This document shows positions 22,501-31,914 of a stretch of 64,000 nt of DNA, in pieces. The notes below the pieces were generated by a model that made no database searches, had not been told where the DNA came from, and saw nothing but the letters and a program-made list of their open reading frames with translations. The stretch spans positions 124,665,412 through 124,729,411 of the forward strand of contig CM060967.1 of the NCBI GenBank assembly GCA_030765045.1. The letters are read 5' to 3'. The position numbers and the translations under genes are program-made. How positions within the stretch are numbered: position 1 is the stretch's first letter; each line of letters opens with the position of its first letter. Source of the stretch: Tenodera sinensis (lineage: Eukaryota > Arthropoda > Insecta > Mantodea > Mantidae).

Positions 22501-25500
22501 TTCATTTTTACTTTCTCTACTATGTATAGTATAGTAGAGGAAGTATTGTATTCCACCCAAAAATTTGATGTCAAGATTTCACCGGAAATATATGTTTTGA
22601 GGCACCCTGAATTTAAAAAAAAAAAAAAAGAAAGAGCATTTTTAGAAAAAGGTCCATGTATGTGTTTGTGTGTCTGTCAGTCTGTGGGCAGCATAATTCA
22701 AAACCAAAAAGTCGGCTAAAAACCAAAGTTGGTATTTAAGTTTAATGTCTTCCAAGGATGGGAAACAAAGATTTTAAAGAAAATTGCTCCACCCTGAATT
22801 ATGCATTACTTGGAAAATTTTGATTTTCTTGAAAATGGCTCTAACAATTTTTATTAAAATGCCATATGTTTGAGATATTTTTATGACAAATGAAATGTAT
22901 ATTTTGAATTTCTAGCTATAGCCTATGTAGCCCTGTTTACTCTGGATGAGTTTTGAATAACTTGTAAACTGTAAGAGATAGACCAAATCTTACTGTACAA
23001 AAAGTGTAGATCTTGCTAAAACACACAATTTATGTCTGAATAAATTTTTTATAGAGAGAACCATTACAGAGATATTCCTCATTATTTGTGTCAGTTTTGG
23101 AGAACTTATACTTCTGTCAAATGGAACATCGCTATTCATTTTTTATATGTTAACTTGTAAATAGAATGGAGTTTAAAAGCTTTAAATGATATGACTATCG
23201 CTCAAAGCCTACTGTACTCCCATATTCCCGTTGCACGTGCAAGAAAACGAGCAATAAGATATTTTCTGCAAATGTTTATCTAGAATAAGACAAAGAAGAT
23301 AAGGAATAAGAGTTTGTAAGAATGGTTAGTACAAGAGTAGAGAAAGTCATGTGAGTGCAACACATCAGATTTTTAAGTTTAATGTCCTTTAACCAGGTAG
23401 GTAATATCAGATGATGCATGAATAATACTCAAATGAGCCTGTGTTTCATAGAGATTCAAATGATCTGACATTTGTTTTCTGTGCAAGTATGCAAGTAAAT
23501 CTATGCAACTGAATTGCGGCACACTATGCGTTTGAGTTCAGGATCTGTGAATATGCAACTTGGCCGGCAAATAAGGTACTGTACTAATGCTGTGAGACAG
23601 GCATGAGCATGAGAGAAGAGGTAGCAAATGAACTTGCCTTACCCACCCCACATTCTCTTGCCAAGTGACAAAGGTTGTTTGGATACAACATGTGCAGCGG
23701 TGGGTTTGTTCTACTTGGTAGAAATAATTTCTATGCTGTTAACTATTTTGTTTATATTAAACATATTTTGCATATAATAATTATTACAGCTACCTACTGT
23801 AGTTAGGCAAATTACATCGTCTTGAAGTTTATAACATTCCTTTATCTAATGCACGTAATATCCTTACGCTGCCTTATGATTATCATACTAAATGGTTTCT
23901 TTTTCACAATAAATAAAGCAGTAAAGTTCCATTGCTATTTAGCCTTAAAAATATTTTAAAACCATTCAATCAACATAATACATTCTTTGGTTTTAAACTT
24001 ATGTTCAAACTTTGAAACAAAATTCCTGTTTATAGTAAATAAACTAAAAAGAAATTAAATCACTAAACAGTGGAATCATATCATCCCTTTTACATGTTTA
24101 CAAATACAAGTGTTCAGAAAGTACCTTTTGAAATTGTAAGATCACCAAAGTTTGATTTATGCTTCTGATCAAAGTTGTGTTTCATATTGTAACACTTTAT
24201 ATTTCCAAACTGAAATCCGCATCCACTCTTCATGAAACAGCTATGCTTGCCACTGAATGAGGTGTGTGGGAACTAGAACGCAGTGTAGGGTCAGGATGGC
24301 CAGTGGAGTGAGGTCAAAACATGTTTCAGGGGAGTGGCCCAGTTGAACCAATTTTGCCCAGTAATTACTAGCAACAGTAATTGATCCCAATAGTAATTTT
24401 GAATATTATATATATTTGTGCATTCACTATTTATTCCTGTAATGTTCCCAAAAATGATGTAACTATTTATTTGATGAAGTTTTGAAATCTGTGTACAGTT
24501 TCCCCAGTTAATATTGTCACAATGGAAGCAATGTCATTCCCTATGTTGTGTGGATGGGCATCTGTTTACCTCTGTAAACAGGGCTGTCTCTGCAGTGACG
24601 TCCTCTAAGATTTGTGAGATCAACTTTTATCCCACCATGTAGGTAGGAGTTTGAGTTTATATAATCATCCTGTCATAAAAGGCAAATAGACAACGAGAAA
24701 ACCAAAATATGACATTTACAGAGGATGAAAAATACTCTCTTACGTCATTTTAAGTGCTATAGACTAACTAATACCTCAATCTAGTTTTGATCACAAGATT
24801 TATGTGGTAATTTATTAAACAAAGAAATAGCTAAAGATCTGCTGGGAGTCACAATTCTGCCATTTATAAATTTTTGTGCTCCAAGCAATCTTAAGGTGTT
24901 TAACCTACTGTTGATTGTGAATGTGAAGAATCATACAAATAAATGTAAAAAATAATTGGCTTTTCTTTAGAAAGAGTCATGTAGCACTTGCTGGCCAAGA
25001 TCTGCAGTTACAGAACACAAGAGAATAAGTGGTGTCGTTTCTACTTGCAACACATTTATGAAACCTTATTCATTAACCATAACGGGGGGAAACACGAAAC
25101 ACGAAAGAAATTGAAACTCCATATTTATATCAATGAAAAAAAAAACATGTTATACATGAAAGTAATACTCTGCATTCAAACATATCCCGCAGGTAAAATG
25201 CCTACATCACTGTCCTATGCTTAACTTGCAAAAACACAAATATCAAATGTCAGCGGCCACTACCTAGCTACAGTTCACGAAACGGTGGACAGGTAAGAGA
25301 ATGTTCACAGAGCACCCCAGGATTGCAGAGACACTGCTACAGCATTGACGGGGGTATTCATGACCTCAAAAACAAACGCCTACAGGAATTGTTTTCATTG
25401 TCATTTAAGGATAATAGCTGCCGCAAAACTTATTCTGGGTAAGTGTAGGTCGTTTGTACCTGGCCACGACCTACACTTACCCTTATTCTGTTGGCTTAAC

Positions 25501-25674
25501 AGGGTGTACTCTCTATGATTAAAGCAACAAGGACGTATTCCATGCCATACCTAACCTCTATTACGTTATACTTACACTGTCCAATATTAACTTCATTTGA
25601 TTAATTTCACTTTCTATTCTTTCCTTTTCTTCCATCAAAGCTAAAACACTTTCTCTTGTTACATTCCTATTCAT
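13330..25674 (-). CDS. PSMD9: PSMD9, 26S proteasome non-ATPase regulatory subunit 9 (four coding exons)
   Basis: Coding exons are 25674-25576, 22365-22263, 18512-18334 and 13557-13330; joined they give 202 codons (human PSMD9 is about 223). All introns are GT-AG and the phases fit (0, 1, 0). The N-terminal helical region carries ALMEEKERIESEINQMK, then MTESLVDADGFPRQDVDVYQ, then RIICLMNDHKAMMKRIEED. Residues ~108-195 form the PDZ domain (IVEFGSVNATNFKSLQDIG, VVQHSQGRP). The C-terminal signature GGRGLLGCNIVP is typical of PSMD9/Nas2. The family is known to act in cytosol and nucleus as a chaperone for assembly of the proteasome base, through the Rpt5 tail. The start is the first ATG of a frame whose upstream part does not resemble the family. 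Introns hold Rep-A, SINE, Tigger and mariner debris. No frameshift or missing block is visible, so the gene looks functional. Confidence 0.93.
14131..14279 (+). mobile_element. Foldback form of SINE family C
   Basis: 149 bp, flanked by a perfect 13-bp target duplication TTTCAACTAAAGT (14118-14130 and 14280-14292). The head TTGAGAGGTAGAACTGAAAC is followed within 60 bp by its own reverse complement (GTTTCAGTTCTAACTCTCAA). It then joins the usual family C tail (CACACACGGCTTGTGTGTTT ... GTTGGCACAAATAAATAATA). The tRNA-like centre of full copies is absent. It sits in PSMD9 intron 3. Confidence 0.8.
15504..15598 (+). pseudogene. Tigger/CENP-B-type transposase N-terminus remnant
   Basis: ATG followed by SSEKKRQVNVTMEVKLNVLK resembles the start of Tigger/CENP-B helix-turn-helix proteins. 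The reading frame ends after about 32 codons, and no further transposase was found nearby. Confidence 0.4.
16206..16498 (+). mobile_element. SINE family B copy in the left arm of the inverted repeat
   Basis: GCCATGGCCGAGCAGTTAGA (box A) and CCCGGGTTCAATCCCAGGGA (box B) form a tRNA-like head, followed by GTGGTATTCATGATGGACAA and CTTCACACAGTCCGG. It is missing internal sequence that is present in the 50486-51058 copy. Confidence 0.75.
16712..16974 (+). mobile_element. SINE family C, long copy
   Basis: Begins AGAGGTAGAACTGGAACTTA. It contains, on the minus strand, the tRNA-like stretch ATAGCTCAGTGGTTAGAGCG ... GGTTCAAATCCC. Its tail differs from other copies and ends in ATTATTATTTA. A 7-bp TTATCTA duplication flanks it. 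It is absent from the other arm of the inverted repeat, so it inserted after the duplication formed or was lost from one arm. Confidence 0.7.
17196..17346 (-). repeat. Rep-A terminal fragment forming the inverted-repeat loop
   Basis: Matches the GCAACACATCAGA end of Rep-A in minus orientation: GTGTTACACTCACATGGCTT, then CTTGTACTAACCATTCTTAT, then GAGATAAACATTTGCAGAAA. Confidence 0.75.
17870..18250 (-). mobile_element. SINE family B copy in the right arm
   Basis: Minus strand: GGCCAAGTGGTTAGAGCATT (box A), CCCAGGCTTGATCCCAGGGA (box B), GTATTTATGCTGGACAAAGC, then GTTCCTGTGCTCCCTGACAG and CCTAGGCACTGACTTG as in the long 50486-51058 copy. A T-rich stretch at 17880-17905 may be its A-rich tail. 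Confidence 0.7.
18334..18512 (-). CDS. PSMD9: PSMD9 exon 3
   Basis: 179 bp. The acceptor CTATTCTAATAG precedes 18512 and the first two bases complete the split Cys codon. It encodes LMNDHKAMMKRIEEDLNLLH, a short linker, and the start of the PDZ domain (AKVNFVATHSPAEDA). The donor GTAAGT is at 18333-18328, phase 0. Confidence 0.93.
19200..19671 (-). pseudogene. Degraded DNA transposase with N-terminal helix-turn-helix (IS630/Tc1-like group)
   Basis: Minus strand from ATG at 19671: KVLHSQTREVINNVMKFM, then IVREQVSVAVGVSKMTLTWI. This pattern is common at the start of a DDE transposase family spread through insect genomes (HSQxRExIxxVxxFM ... VSxxTVxRI). Downstream, after frameshifts, GEPLFETPNKIRKRNKQKW and VINSFCVMEKCHSTILKLV fit the next segment of the same family. 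No intact catalytic domain was seen. Confidence 0.5.
20386..20712 (+). pseudogene. Mariner-like transposase C-terminal fragment
   Basis: Translation gives FQQDRTPPHFANVAQTFLD, a stop, FPGRRIRRRF, and after a frameshift WPANSPDLNTT. This matches the second catalytic block of mariner/IS630-type transposases (QQDxAPPH, WPxxSPDLxxxD). Stops and shifts show it is dead. It lies in PSMD9 intron 2, and the C-tract at 19987-20004 lies just upstream. Confidence 0.65.
21515..21602. repeat. Small imperfect inverted repeat (possible MITE scrap)
   Basis: GAAACTTAACTATAATGGTAC on the left pairs with ACCATTATAGTTTCGTTGCA on the right around a ~30-bp centre. No target duplication was confirmed. Confidence 0.35.
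22263..22365 (-). CDS. PSMD9: PSMD9 exon 2
   Basis: 103 bp. The acceptor is TTTTTATAG just before 22365 and the donor is GTAAGT at 22262-22257. It encodes the most conserved part of the N-domain (ESLVDADGFPRQDVDVYQVR, then HARHRII) and ends one base into a Cys codon. The exon is too short to appear as a long open frame and was found by translating the minus strand between the other exons. Confidence 0.93.
22515..23375 (+). repeat. Rep-A copy 6 (PSMD9 intron 1)
   Basis: One of the clearest copies. It starts with the palindrome TTTCTCTACTATGTATAGTA and continues GGAAGTATTGTATTCCACCC. It ends AGAGTAGAGAAAGTCATGTG then AGTGCAACACATCAGATTTT. All internal landmarks are present, and it is a good reference for the consensus. 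Confidence 0.85.
23376..25429. other. Unassigned part of PSMD9 intron 1
   Basis: No gene recognised. GTGTTCAGAAAGTACCTTTT at ~24113 resembles mariner-type termini but no partner end was found. The remainder is AT-rich intron. Confidence 0.3.
25438..25481. repeat. 44-bp near-perfect hairpin with flanking duplication
   Basis: GGGTAAGTGTAGGTCGT (25437-25453) is perfectly complementary to ACGACCTACACTTACCC (25466-25482) around a 12-base loop. CTTATTCTG occurs on both sides (25429-25437 and 25482-25490), as if duplicated on insertion. It lies about 90 bp inside PSMD9 intron 1. Confidence 0.7.
25576..25674 (-). CDS. PSMD9: PSMD9 exon 1 (coding part)
   Basis: Thirty-three codons from ATG at 25674. 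The exon ends in ...LDS before a GTAAGT donor (25575-25570) in phase 0. The predicted helix ALMEEKERIESEINQMK matches the start of the PSMD9 N-terminal domain. The upstream frame stays open for 61 codons but is low complexity (poly-Thr from a GTT repeat), so the start at 25674 is preferred. Confidence 0.88.
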
Positions 25675-25900
25675 AATGCTAACGTTTACACTCAATACAG
25701 CAAATTTATTACACAGTTCCAAATTACAAAAGCTTCGTACCACAGTGTCACACTCTCTGGCCAAATGCCAAATTATTATTGTTGTTGTTGTTGTTGTTCG
25801 TGGACGCAGCAGGAAGTAGTATCGGTCACGTATACCGGACGTGACACAGTGATTCAAGATGGCGGCCTATGTGGTGGGAACTAATAAACAACTCTTCTAC
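25675..25900. promoter_or_regulatory. Probable PSMD9 promoter / 5' UTR with YY1-like AAGATGGCGGC
   Basis: The ~225 bp upstream of the PSMD9 start contains CAAGATGGCGGCC at 25855-25867. This is the core known for YY1-type elements, which often sit at or just downstream of TATA-less transcription starts. It reads away from PSMD9 and could also be the start codon region (MAAYVVGTNKQ...) of a short divergent transcript. A (TTG)n run lies at ~25776-25797. No TATA box is obvious. Confidence 0.35.
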
Positions 25901-26560
25901 AGGCTACGATTTCAACGCAGTAAAATAAAAATGTTGTGTAATAACACGCCTATTTTGTGTTAAACACAAAAACAGTATTTTAAACATAACCTCAAGTAAA
26001 CAAAAAAGGATGACATTTAATATTAAACGATAACCCAAGGGCAATGAAATATATAACCTTAAATATCATTCATGCAATCTACAGGTTTACATGCCATTAT
26101 GTAACTGCATTACACACTCAAATTACAAAGAAGATAGAGAAAACTGCAAGCAGCGTGTTACTTAAATAAAACAGAAGTGTTGATATTGAGTTGACTCAAT
26201 TATTAATCATTGTTTACACTGTTTGTCACACTTGTACAATCTACATAATGTTATATACCTACACAAAACATACTATACTGGATGGCTGATATACAAATGC
26301 TGCCATTTAGAATAATTAGCTACCTACTAAATTCAAAAGCTTTACGGTGGAAATTTGCTTTTACTATTACTGAAAACTTTTGATTACTCAGTTTGCAACA
26401 ACATATTACTCAGCACTTCATGACACTATTTTACAGGGGGAATCCACAAAAGCAGATGAAATATTAAAAATAATAACCGTAAAACAGCACTGTAAATGAA
26501 ATACATATATGAAATACGTAGCCTTAAATCGGCATTGTAAAGCAACTTTGGGTAATTATT
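25901..26560. other. Unassigned AT-rich stretch upstream of PSMD9
   Basis: No open frame, repeat or motif recognised; any divergent transcript from the PSMD9 promoter would cross it. Confidence 0.35.
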
Positions 26561-26564
26561 TATA

Positions 26565-27284
26565 AAATCGGCCGCTCGAGAAAACGAATGAAACATAGTG
26601 CAATGGGTGCAGCTTTTATTGCTAATTACGATTTTGAAAGTTTTATTACGCGCTTAAGCTTCGTTTTTATTTACGAGCAAATTTCGTGTGTGCTATGCAG
26701 TGGTTTTATTTCGCGTATGAGGCGGATATTTAGCAAATAAATGTTTATAAACGAGTATAATATATGCTAGAATGATTGATTAATGTATTTACGTTGAAAT
26801 TTGTTATTGCTGATTACGGTTTTGAAAGTTTTATTTGCCGGTCAAGCTTCGTTTTCGTTTTTCCTGTGTTAGGTTAGGTTTAGTGTATGTATATGAGTGT
26901 AGTAACAGGGTCCTATGTTATCGAAATTTTGCCCGTGTTAGGTTAGGTTAGGTTAGTGTATGTATATGAGTGGAGTGACAGGGTCCTGTGTTATCGAAAT
27001 ATTTACAATTTGGGCAGTGTTTATGCAATCATTTCAATGTGAATGCATTAATCAATCATTCTAGTATATATTATACTCGTTTATACACATTTATTAGCTA
27101 AATATCCGCCGCATAACCGAAATAAAACCACTGCATCGCACGTACGAAATTTGCTCATAAATAAAAAACGAAGCTTGAGCGCACAATAAAACTTACAAAA
27201 TCGTTATCAGCAATAAAAACTGCATCCATTGCACTATGTTTCATTCGTTTTCTCGAGCGGCCGATTTTGTAAACATTTTCCCAA
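26565..27284. mobile_element. Foldback element with ~250-bp terminal inverted repeats and telomere-like centre
   Basis: AAAATCGGCCGCTCGAGAAA (left) and its complement TTTCTCGAGCGGCCGATTTT (right) open long inverted repeats (about 26567-26790 and 27040-27280). Matching blocks include TGAAACATAGTGCAATG and AATATCCGCC. An internal 59-bp block (TTATTGCTRATTACG...AGCTTCGTTTT) occurs twice on the left and once inverted on the right. The centre holds two ~70-bp tandem units with GGGTCCTRTGTTATCGAAAT, the second preceded by GTTAGGTTAGGTTAGGTTAG. No coding sequence. Target duplication is not clear. Confidence 0.8.
26866..27003 (+). repeat. Tandem pair with interstitial TTAGG repeats
   Basis: Two ~70-bp units. 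The second starts with four TTAGG units (26937-26956), the canonical arthropod telomere repeat, and the first with about two. Each continues GTGTATGTATATGAGTG and ACAGGGTCCT(A/G)TGTTATC. Related units lie at 3325-3475. Confidence 0.7.
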
Positions 27285-28244
27285 CTTTTCTATAGTCTAC
27301 GGTTTTACATGCAGCAACATAACACATTTCTTCTAAACTACAGCTACACATTTAAATTACAAAGACAAAAGATAATGTATAAATAAAAGCAGCATACTAC
27401 TTACATGGGTAAAACTGTTGGAGAGCGGCGTCTCGAAATTATTGTCTTTCACTATTCACCATGTTATATACACACCGGCAACACACATAACGCTGCAATT
27501 TATAGTAATTAAATAGAATTTACAAGCGTTACGTTTCAATTTACCTCTTGTTTTAACTGAAAGTTTATGATTTTTAATTTGCATCCGGGAATGCAACAGT
27601 TACGGGGCATTGTGATGTTTGAGGTTAGGTTGAGGTGTGACTACATTAACATACACTACTGGAACAGTTTTTCTTCAACAACCTCTCACCACTGTAATTG
27701 TGACACAAATTGTATTTGCAAACATATAAATTAACCACACTATATGGCTAAGGTAGCCATAGCCTTAGATGAAACACAATAAACATGAACACGTGGTTAA
27801 ACACACGGCACAGTCAACACGTTATTATATTTATTCCCGTTCCCTATATTGCCCAAATAAAAGTTTTTAAACACTCGCTTTGCTAATATGAAGACAAACT
27901 TACATAGGAATTGTTATAAGAAACAATAATTCAAAGGCATAGAAAATAATACGAAGGATAGCGTGTGGAAACACCTCAGAAATCACTCCCACCAGCCGAC
28001 GCCATTTTTGTACAACTTAGATGGCAGAGTCAGGTCCGGGTCCTGGGTCACGTAGTAGTATAAGACAGGACCAATAACACTGGCCAACAATGAAAATGGC
28101 TAAAAAATAGCTGATTTTTATGAATTTTCACCTGCTGAATTCGTAAATAACCATAAAAATGACTGATAAGCTCTTGCTTTGGTTACTTTTTATTGAGTCT
28201 ACATTTTCTGTTTGCGGAAAATTTTAATTTTGAAATGGGCACAC
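27285..28244. other. Unassigned stretch
   Basis: AT-rich with no family match. GCCGACGCCATTTTTG near 28000 is the only GC-rich patch and could be a promoter remnant. Confidence 0.3.
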
Positions 28245-28455
28245 CTATCGTTGGTCTGGGTGTCTCAGCAGGCCTACTAATTCCAAGGTCGCGGGTTCAA
28301 ATCCGACCTAGACCGGTTTTTAAGTGCGCTTAAAAACAACAGCCCCATGCCAGTAAGTTTGCTGGCATGTAAAAGAACTCCTGTGGACAAAATTCTGGCA
28401 CACCGGCGTCTGATGTGATCCTGGCAACTGACAGCGTCGTTAAACTACAAAGTAA
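28245..28455 (+). mobile_element. SINE family E, copy 1
   Basis: TCGCGGGTTCAAATCCGACC is box B. The body has TTTTTAAGTGCGCTTAAAAA, TGCTGGCATGTAAAAGAACT, CACACCGGCGTC and GTGATCCTGGCAACTGACAG, matched closely by the copy at 39892. The 5' head (TTGGTCTGGGTGTCTCAGCA) is diverged. Confidence 0.75.
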
Positions 28456-29179
28456 ATTTAAATCTAAGGGACACCAATCAACTGACAAAACACTATGTTT
28501 TTCAGCTGTTTGTGTATAGGTTATAAACCTTGATGTTGCTGCTGTGAGTGTAGGGTTAATATTGTTTCTCTTGTAATTAGTACAGAATTTATAGTGCTTT
28601 GAACCTTTTAAGGTGTACGCTATCAAAATTCACAAAAGTGTGTAAATTCAGAAAATAACTTTTGTTACATTTGTGGTGAAGTACGTACTTGAGAAGTACA
28701 TCTGGACTCATCTTGCTGTCAATTTATCCCGGTGCTCATCTCTCATGTGCCTGATGATGAAGTTATAGATGGGTTTGCTAGTATTTCAAGAATAAGCCTT
28801 CAAACTGTTTCACTGACCTAAGCTTCTTTATTGGTCCGTTTCTTCATGACATACTTTTATGGTTGCAAAATCAGTAGTAGGTACAGTGGTCTACAGTATA
28901 TTTTCTAAAAGTGTCAAAAGTAAATCTCCTGCGGTTTCTACTCAAACACTGTATTTATTGAAAGGAGGTTCGTTCAGGTCACGTGATGTGATGTGGGCAT
29001 TCTGATGGCTAACTATAGTCATTGAATACTAAAAGCCCCCCCCCCAAAAAAAAAAAGATAAAAGAAATAAAACTTGTACTTTGTTTCACTTTACAGGTGA
29101 TTTGTACTGGCAATAAAGTTTCAGCGAGCTTTGACACGTTAACATCAGGTACAAACTATTCTTTAAAAACTTATATTTC
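28456..29179. other. Unassigned stretch
   Basis: No gene or repeat recognised. A C/A-rich run (29035-29060) is simple sequence. Confidence 0.35.
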
Positions 29180-29390
29180 CATGCAGGTACATGTTGAGAT
29201 AAACATTTGTAAAAATAATTTTATTATATATTTCTTTATAGGTACAATGGGAATGGGGGATTTTAGTAGTCTTAACGATAGTCAAATTTAATGAATAGAT
29301 AGAGCCGTTTATTGAGAAAATCAACTAATTCAAGACATACATATACATTTCATTTCATGAAAGCAACTTGCATGTGGTATTTTAATAAAT

Positions 29391-29433
<43 letters not shown>

Positions 29434-29910
29434 GTCCTCCAGGTGTGATGTCATATCGGACGGTGAATGATGAAATGGGTGAAATGATGCTCCAACGAGC
29501 CCAAGGTCCATGGAGCTTTAAGTTATCCGACATCTGTCTTCTCAGGATAAGAAAAAACCTCAGAAAGAAACCTTACTTGGATAACTTGCCCTAAGCGAGA
29601 TTCGAACTCGCGACTTCTTGAACGCGAGACAAACACGCTAACCATCACGCTACCGAGGCGAGCTAATAAATAGAGCCGTTTCTTTTAAGAAAATCAACAT
29701 TTTCGGAAACTTTTCCAATAAATGTAGTTTGGGGCGGGGAGAGTTTTTTGAAAATCTTCGTGTCGCAACCTTGGAAGATGCTGAACTTAAATACAATTCT
29801 GATTATTTAACCAAATTTTTTATTTTGAGTTTTGTTCATAGACACTAACTCGCATGCGGAGCATTATGTAAAAATACAGGATCTTAAAATGTGTATTTCC
29901 AGTGAAATCT
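29180..29910 (-). repeat. Rep-A copy 7, carrying a SINE A
   Basis: Minus copy (GTTGAGATAAACATTTG, then TCGTGTCGCAACCTTGGAAG, then GTGTATTTCCAGTGAAATC). It is shortened in the middle and split by the SINE at 29393-29663. Confidence 0.7.
29393..29663 (-). mobile_element. SINE family A, copy 1 (with target duplication)
   Basis: On the minus strand the tRNA-like head (CGGTAGCGTGATGGTTAGCG; CGCGAGTTCGAATCTCGCTT) is followed by a body with GTTATCC, AGAAGACAGATGTCGG, TTAAAGCTCCATGGACC and CGTCCGATATGACATC. A long A tail closes it (T run 29393-29426 on plus). TAATAAATAG at 29383-29392 is repeated at 29664-29673. All signs fit LINE-mobilised retroposition. Confidence 0.88.
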
Positions 29911-30327
29911 GAAAGAAAGAAAAAGACATACACACAGGTGGCAAGCAGAATTATTTCCTATATTCGATTTTATGTACACTTTTCACTCCCTTACACATAA
30001 TTGTGCAATTGTACACCCTATTCAATGTGCGAAACATCCTTTAAACACACTGACCTTGCCACCCCCTCCTTTCCCCAAGGAGTACAAATTGATTAATACA
30101 TCTGTGCTCCTAGACACTTGATTTCAATTATTATTCATATCCCAAACTTGAAATTATATATATATATAGCAAGTTTAATTAAATATGTTTTGCACTTTCG
30201 GTATGTAACAGCAGGAATGAATCCAGAATCTCAAAATATCGAAATGGAGGAATACGACAGTGAACTTGTGTAAACTTCTATGTATCATTATGAAGTCAGT
30301 TGCATAGCAACAAAGTAAACATCTAAA
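29911..30327. other. Unassigned stretch
   Basis: AT-rich, with a short (TA)n at 30158-30167 and no recognised feature. Confidence 0.35.
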
Positions 30328-30419
30328 ATGGAGCCTAGTCATACTTTTGTGGCGGCAGCGAATAGAGATCACGAATCGTTGCTTAAAAATCCAGTTATTC
30401 ATCAACTTCTTATGAAATG
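30328..30419 (+). CDS. Possible exon or exon relic resembling the pre-S1 region of TRPA-type channels
   Basis: ATG at 30328 follows an in-frame stop and opens 30 codons ending ESLLKNPVIHQLLMKW at a good GTAAGT donor (30420-30425). In insect TRPA channels the ankyrin block is followed by a similar (E)LLxHPVxxxLLxxKW segment just before the first membrane helix. I see no ankyrin repeats upstream and no membrane exon downstream, so it may be a relic, an alternative first exon, or chance. Confidence 0.15.
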
Positions 30420-30540
30420 GTAAGTACCAAACAGTGGAATTAGTATTTTGAATTTTATAGAACCACGCCGACAAGCTTTCATACTCCCCGGATGAAAATG
30501 AAGTCTTTCCCCCATCTAGTCTGATTGTGCATAGCAACGT

Positions 30541-31914
30541 AACTTCTTCTTCTTCTTTTTATTTAACGACGCTCTTGAATATAAGTACTTATTCATTTAG
30601 CGTCCTCCTGCAATGTTTATACTAAACGACTAATTTGTCAATTTAGTATCCTTTAATATTTTAAATGAGCTGCTTTTTGGAGTACTATACTTTTAGAACT
30701 TAATTATACATTTCCTAATATGTTTAATAATTTTGTGGAATACTAATTTTGGATTATAATTCAATAAATTTGTTATTTTAATAGGTCCTAGTATGCCCAA
30801 ATTATAAATAGAACTCAGAAACTCATTGATTTCATTCTTATATAAGTTGCAACCTAATAATGTATGCTCTAAGTTTCCATATTCACCACAATTGCAGTAG
30901 GGAGAGTCTTTCTTCTTCATCTTAAACAAAAATGCAGGTGTTAATGCAATATTAAGCCTCATTTTGATTATGTTGCACAAGTCTTGTCTAGGATAGTATA
31001 TATTTTTGAACCAAGGATTATATTGTTTGTTGTTAATCCAATGGTCTTCAGGATGTTCCTTTAACCATTGTGAATTTGTTTTACTTTTAATATGATGCAA
31101 GATGTCTTTAGGTGGTAATTGTACATTTATTTTTTCTTCTATCTTTCTTGCTTGTTTGGCCAACATGTCTGCTTTCATATTGCCTTTTATGTTTTTGTGA
31201 CCGGGAACCCATACAAACTTAATTTGATAATTTTCTTGATAGGCATAATACACTTTTAATTTTATTTCCATCTCAATTAAATTCTGATTACACGCAAGTC
31301 CAAAATTATTTAATTTATTCAGAACACTTAGGGAGTCAGATAAAATTATGCTCATTTTTATCTTATTTGTAGTGATATAATTTATCGCAGTTCTAATAGC
31401 AATAAGTTCAGCAGAATATATTGAAAATTCATCACTCATTTTAACTGTAATATGATCTTTGGATTTGCTTAAATAAACTGCTGCACCAACATCACCTTCT
31501 TTATTTCTAGATCCATCAGTAAAAAAATTCCCATGTGTTAACCGGATAAGTATCTGTAAATTCTCTGCATAATTGTACTGGATTGTGTACATTTTTTATG
31601 AAAGTATTTGTATCAACATCTAACTGAAAATGAAATATATTCCACTGAACACAGTATATAGGATGTCTAGGACTGCCGTTTTTCTTAACCATTTTTCTGT
31701 ATAGAATCCATATGTACATGATGCTGAAGTTTTCCTTGAAGTAATTTAAAATGTTACTATTATTAAATGAATACAATTGATCCAGAGACTCCACAAGCTG
31801 ATCTTCCAAGCAGTAGCCCAACTTAACCACAAATTTACAAGTTAGATGTAATTGTTTTAATCTAACAACGTATAGTTTGTAATATAGCGATGTATTAGCA
31901 ACGTTGCTTGTCAT
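30541..31914 (-). pseudogene. LINE 1: non-LTR retrotransposon 3' half (RNase H and Cys/His tail)
   Basis: The minus-strand frame 31592-30693 encodes a type I RNase H: TDGSRN (Asp), SAELIAIRTAI (Glu), LSDSLSVLNKL (Asp), VWVPGHKNIKGNMKADMLA (His, Asp). A CNCG...LEHTLLGC zinc-like motif follows, as in I/Jockey-group LINEs that carry RNase H. The preceding segment (31914-31516: TINTxxx-type linker ending PVNTWEFF) is in another frame, so a frameshift near 31520 separates them. The reverse transcriptase is missing (5' truncation). The tail is (AAG)n at ~30544-30560. RNase H residues are intact but the element is dead. Confidence 0.8.
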
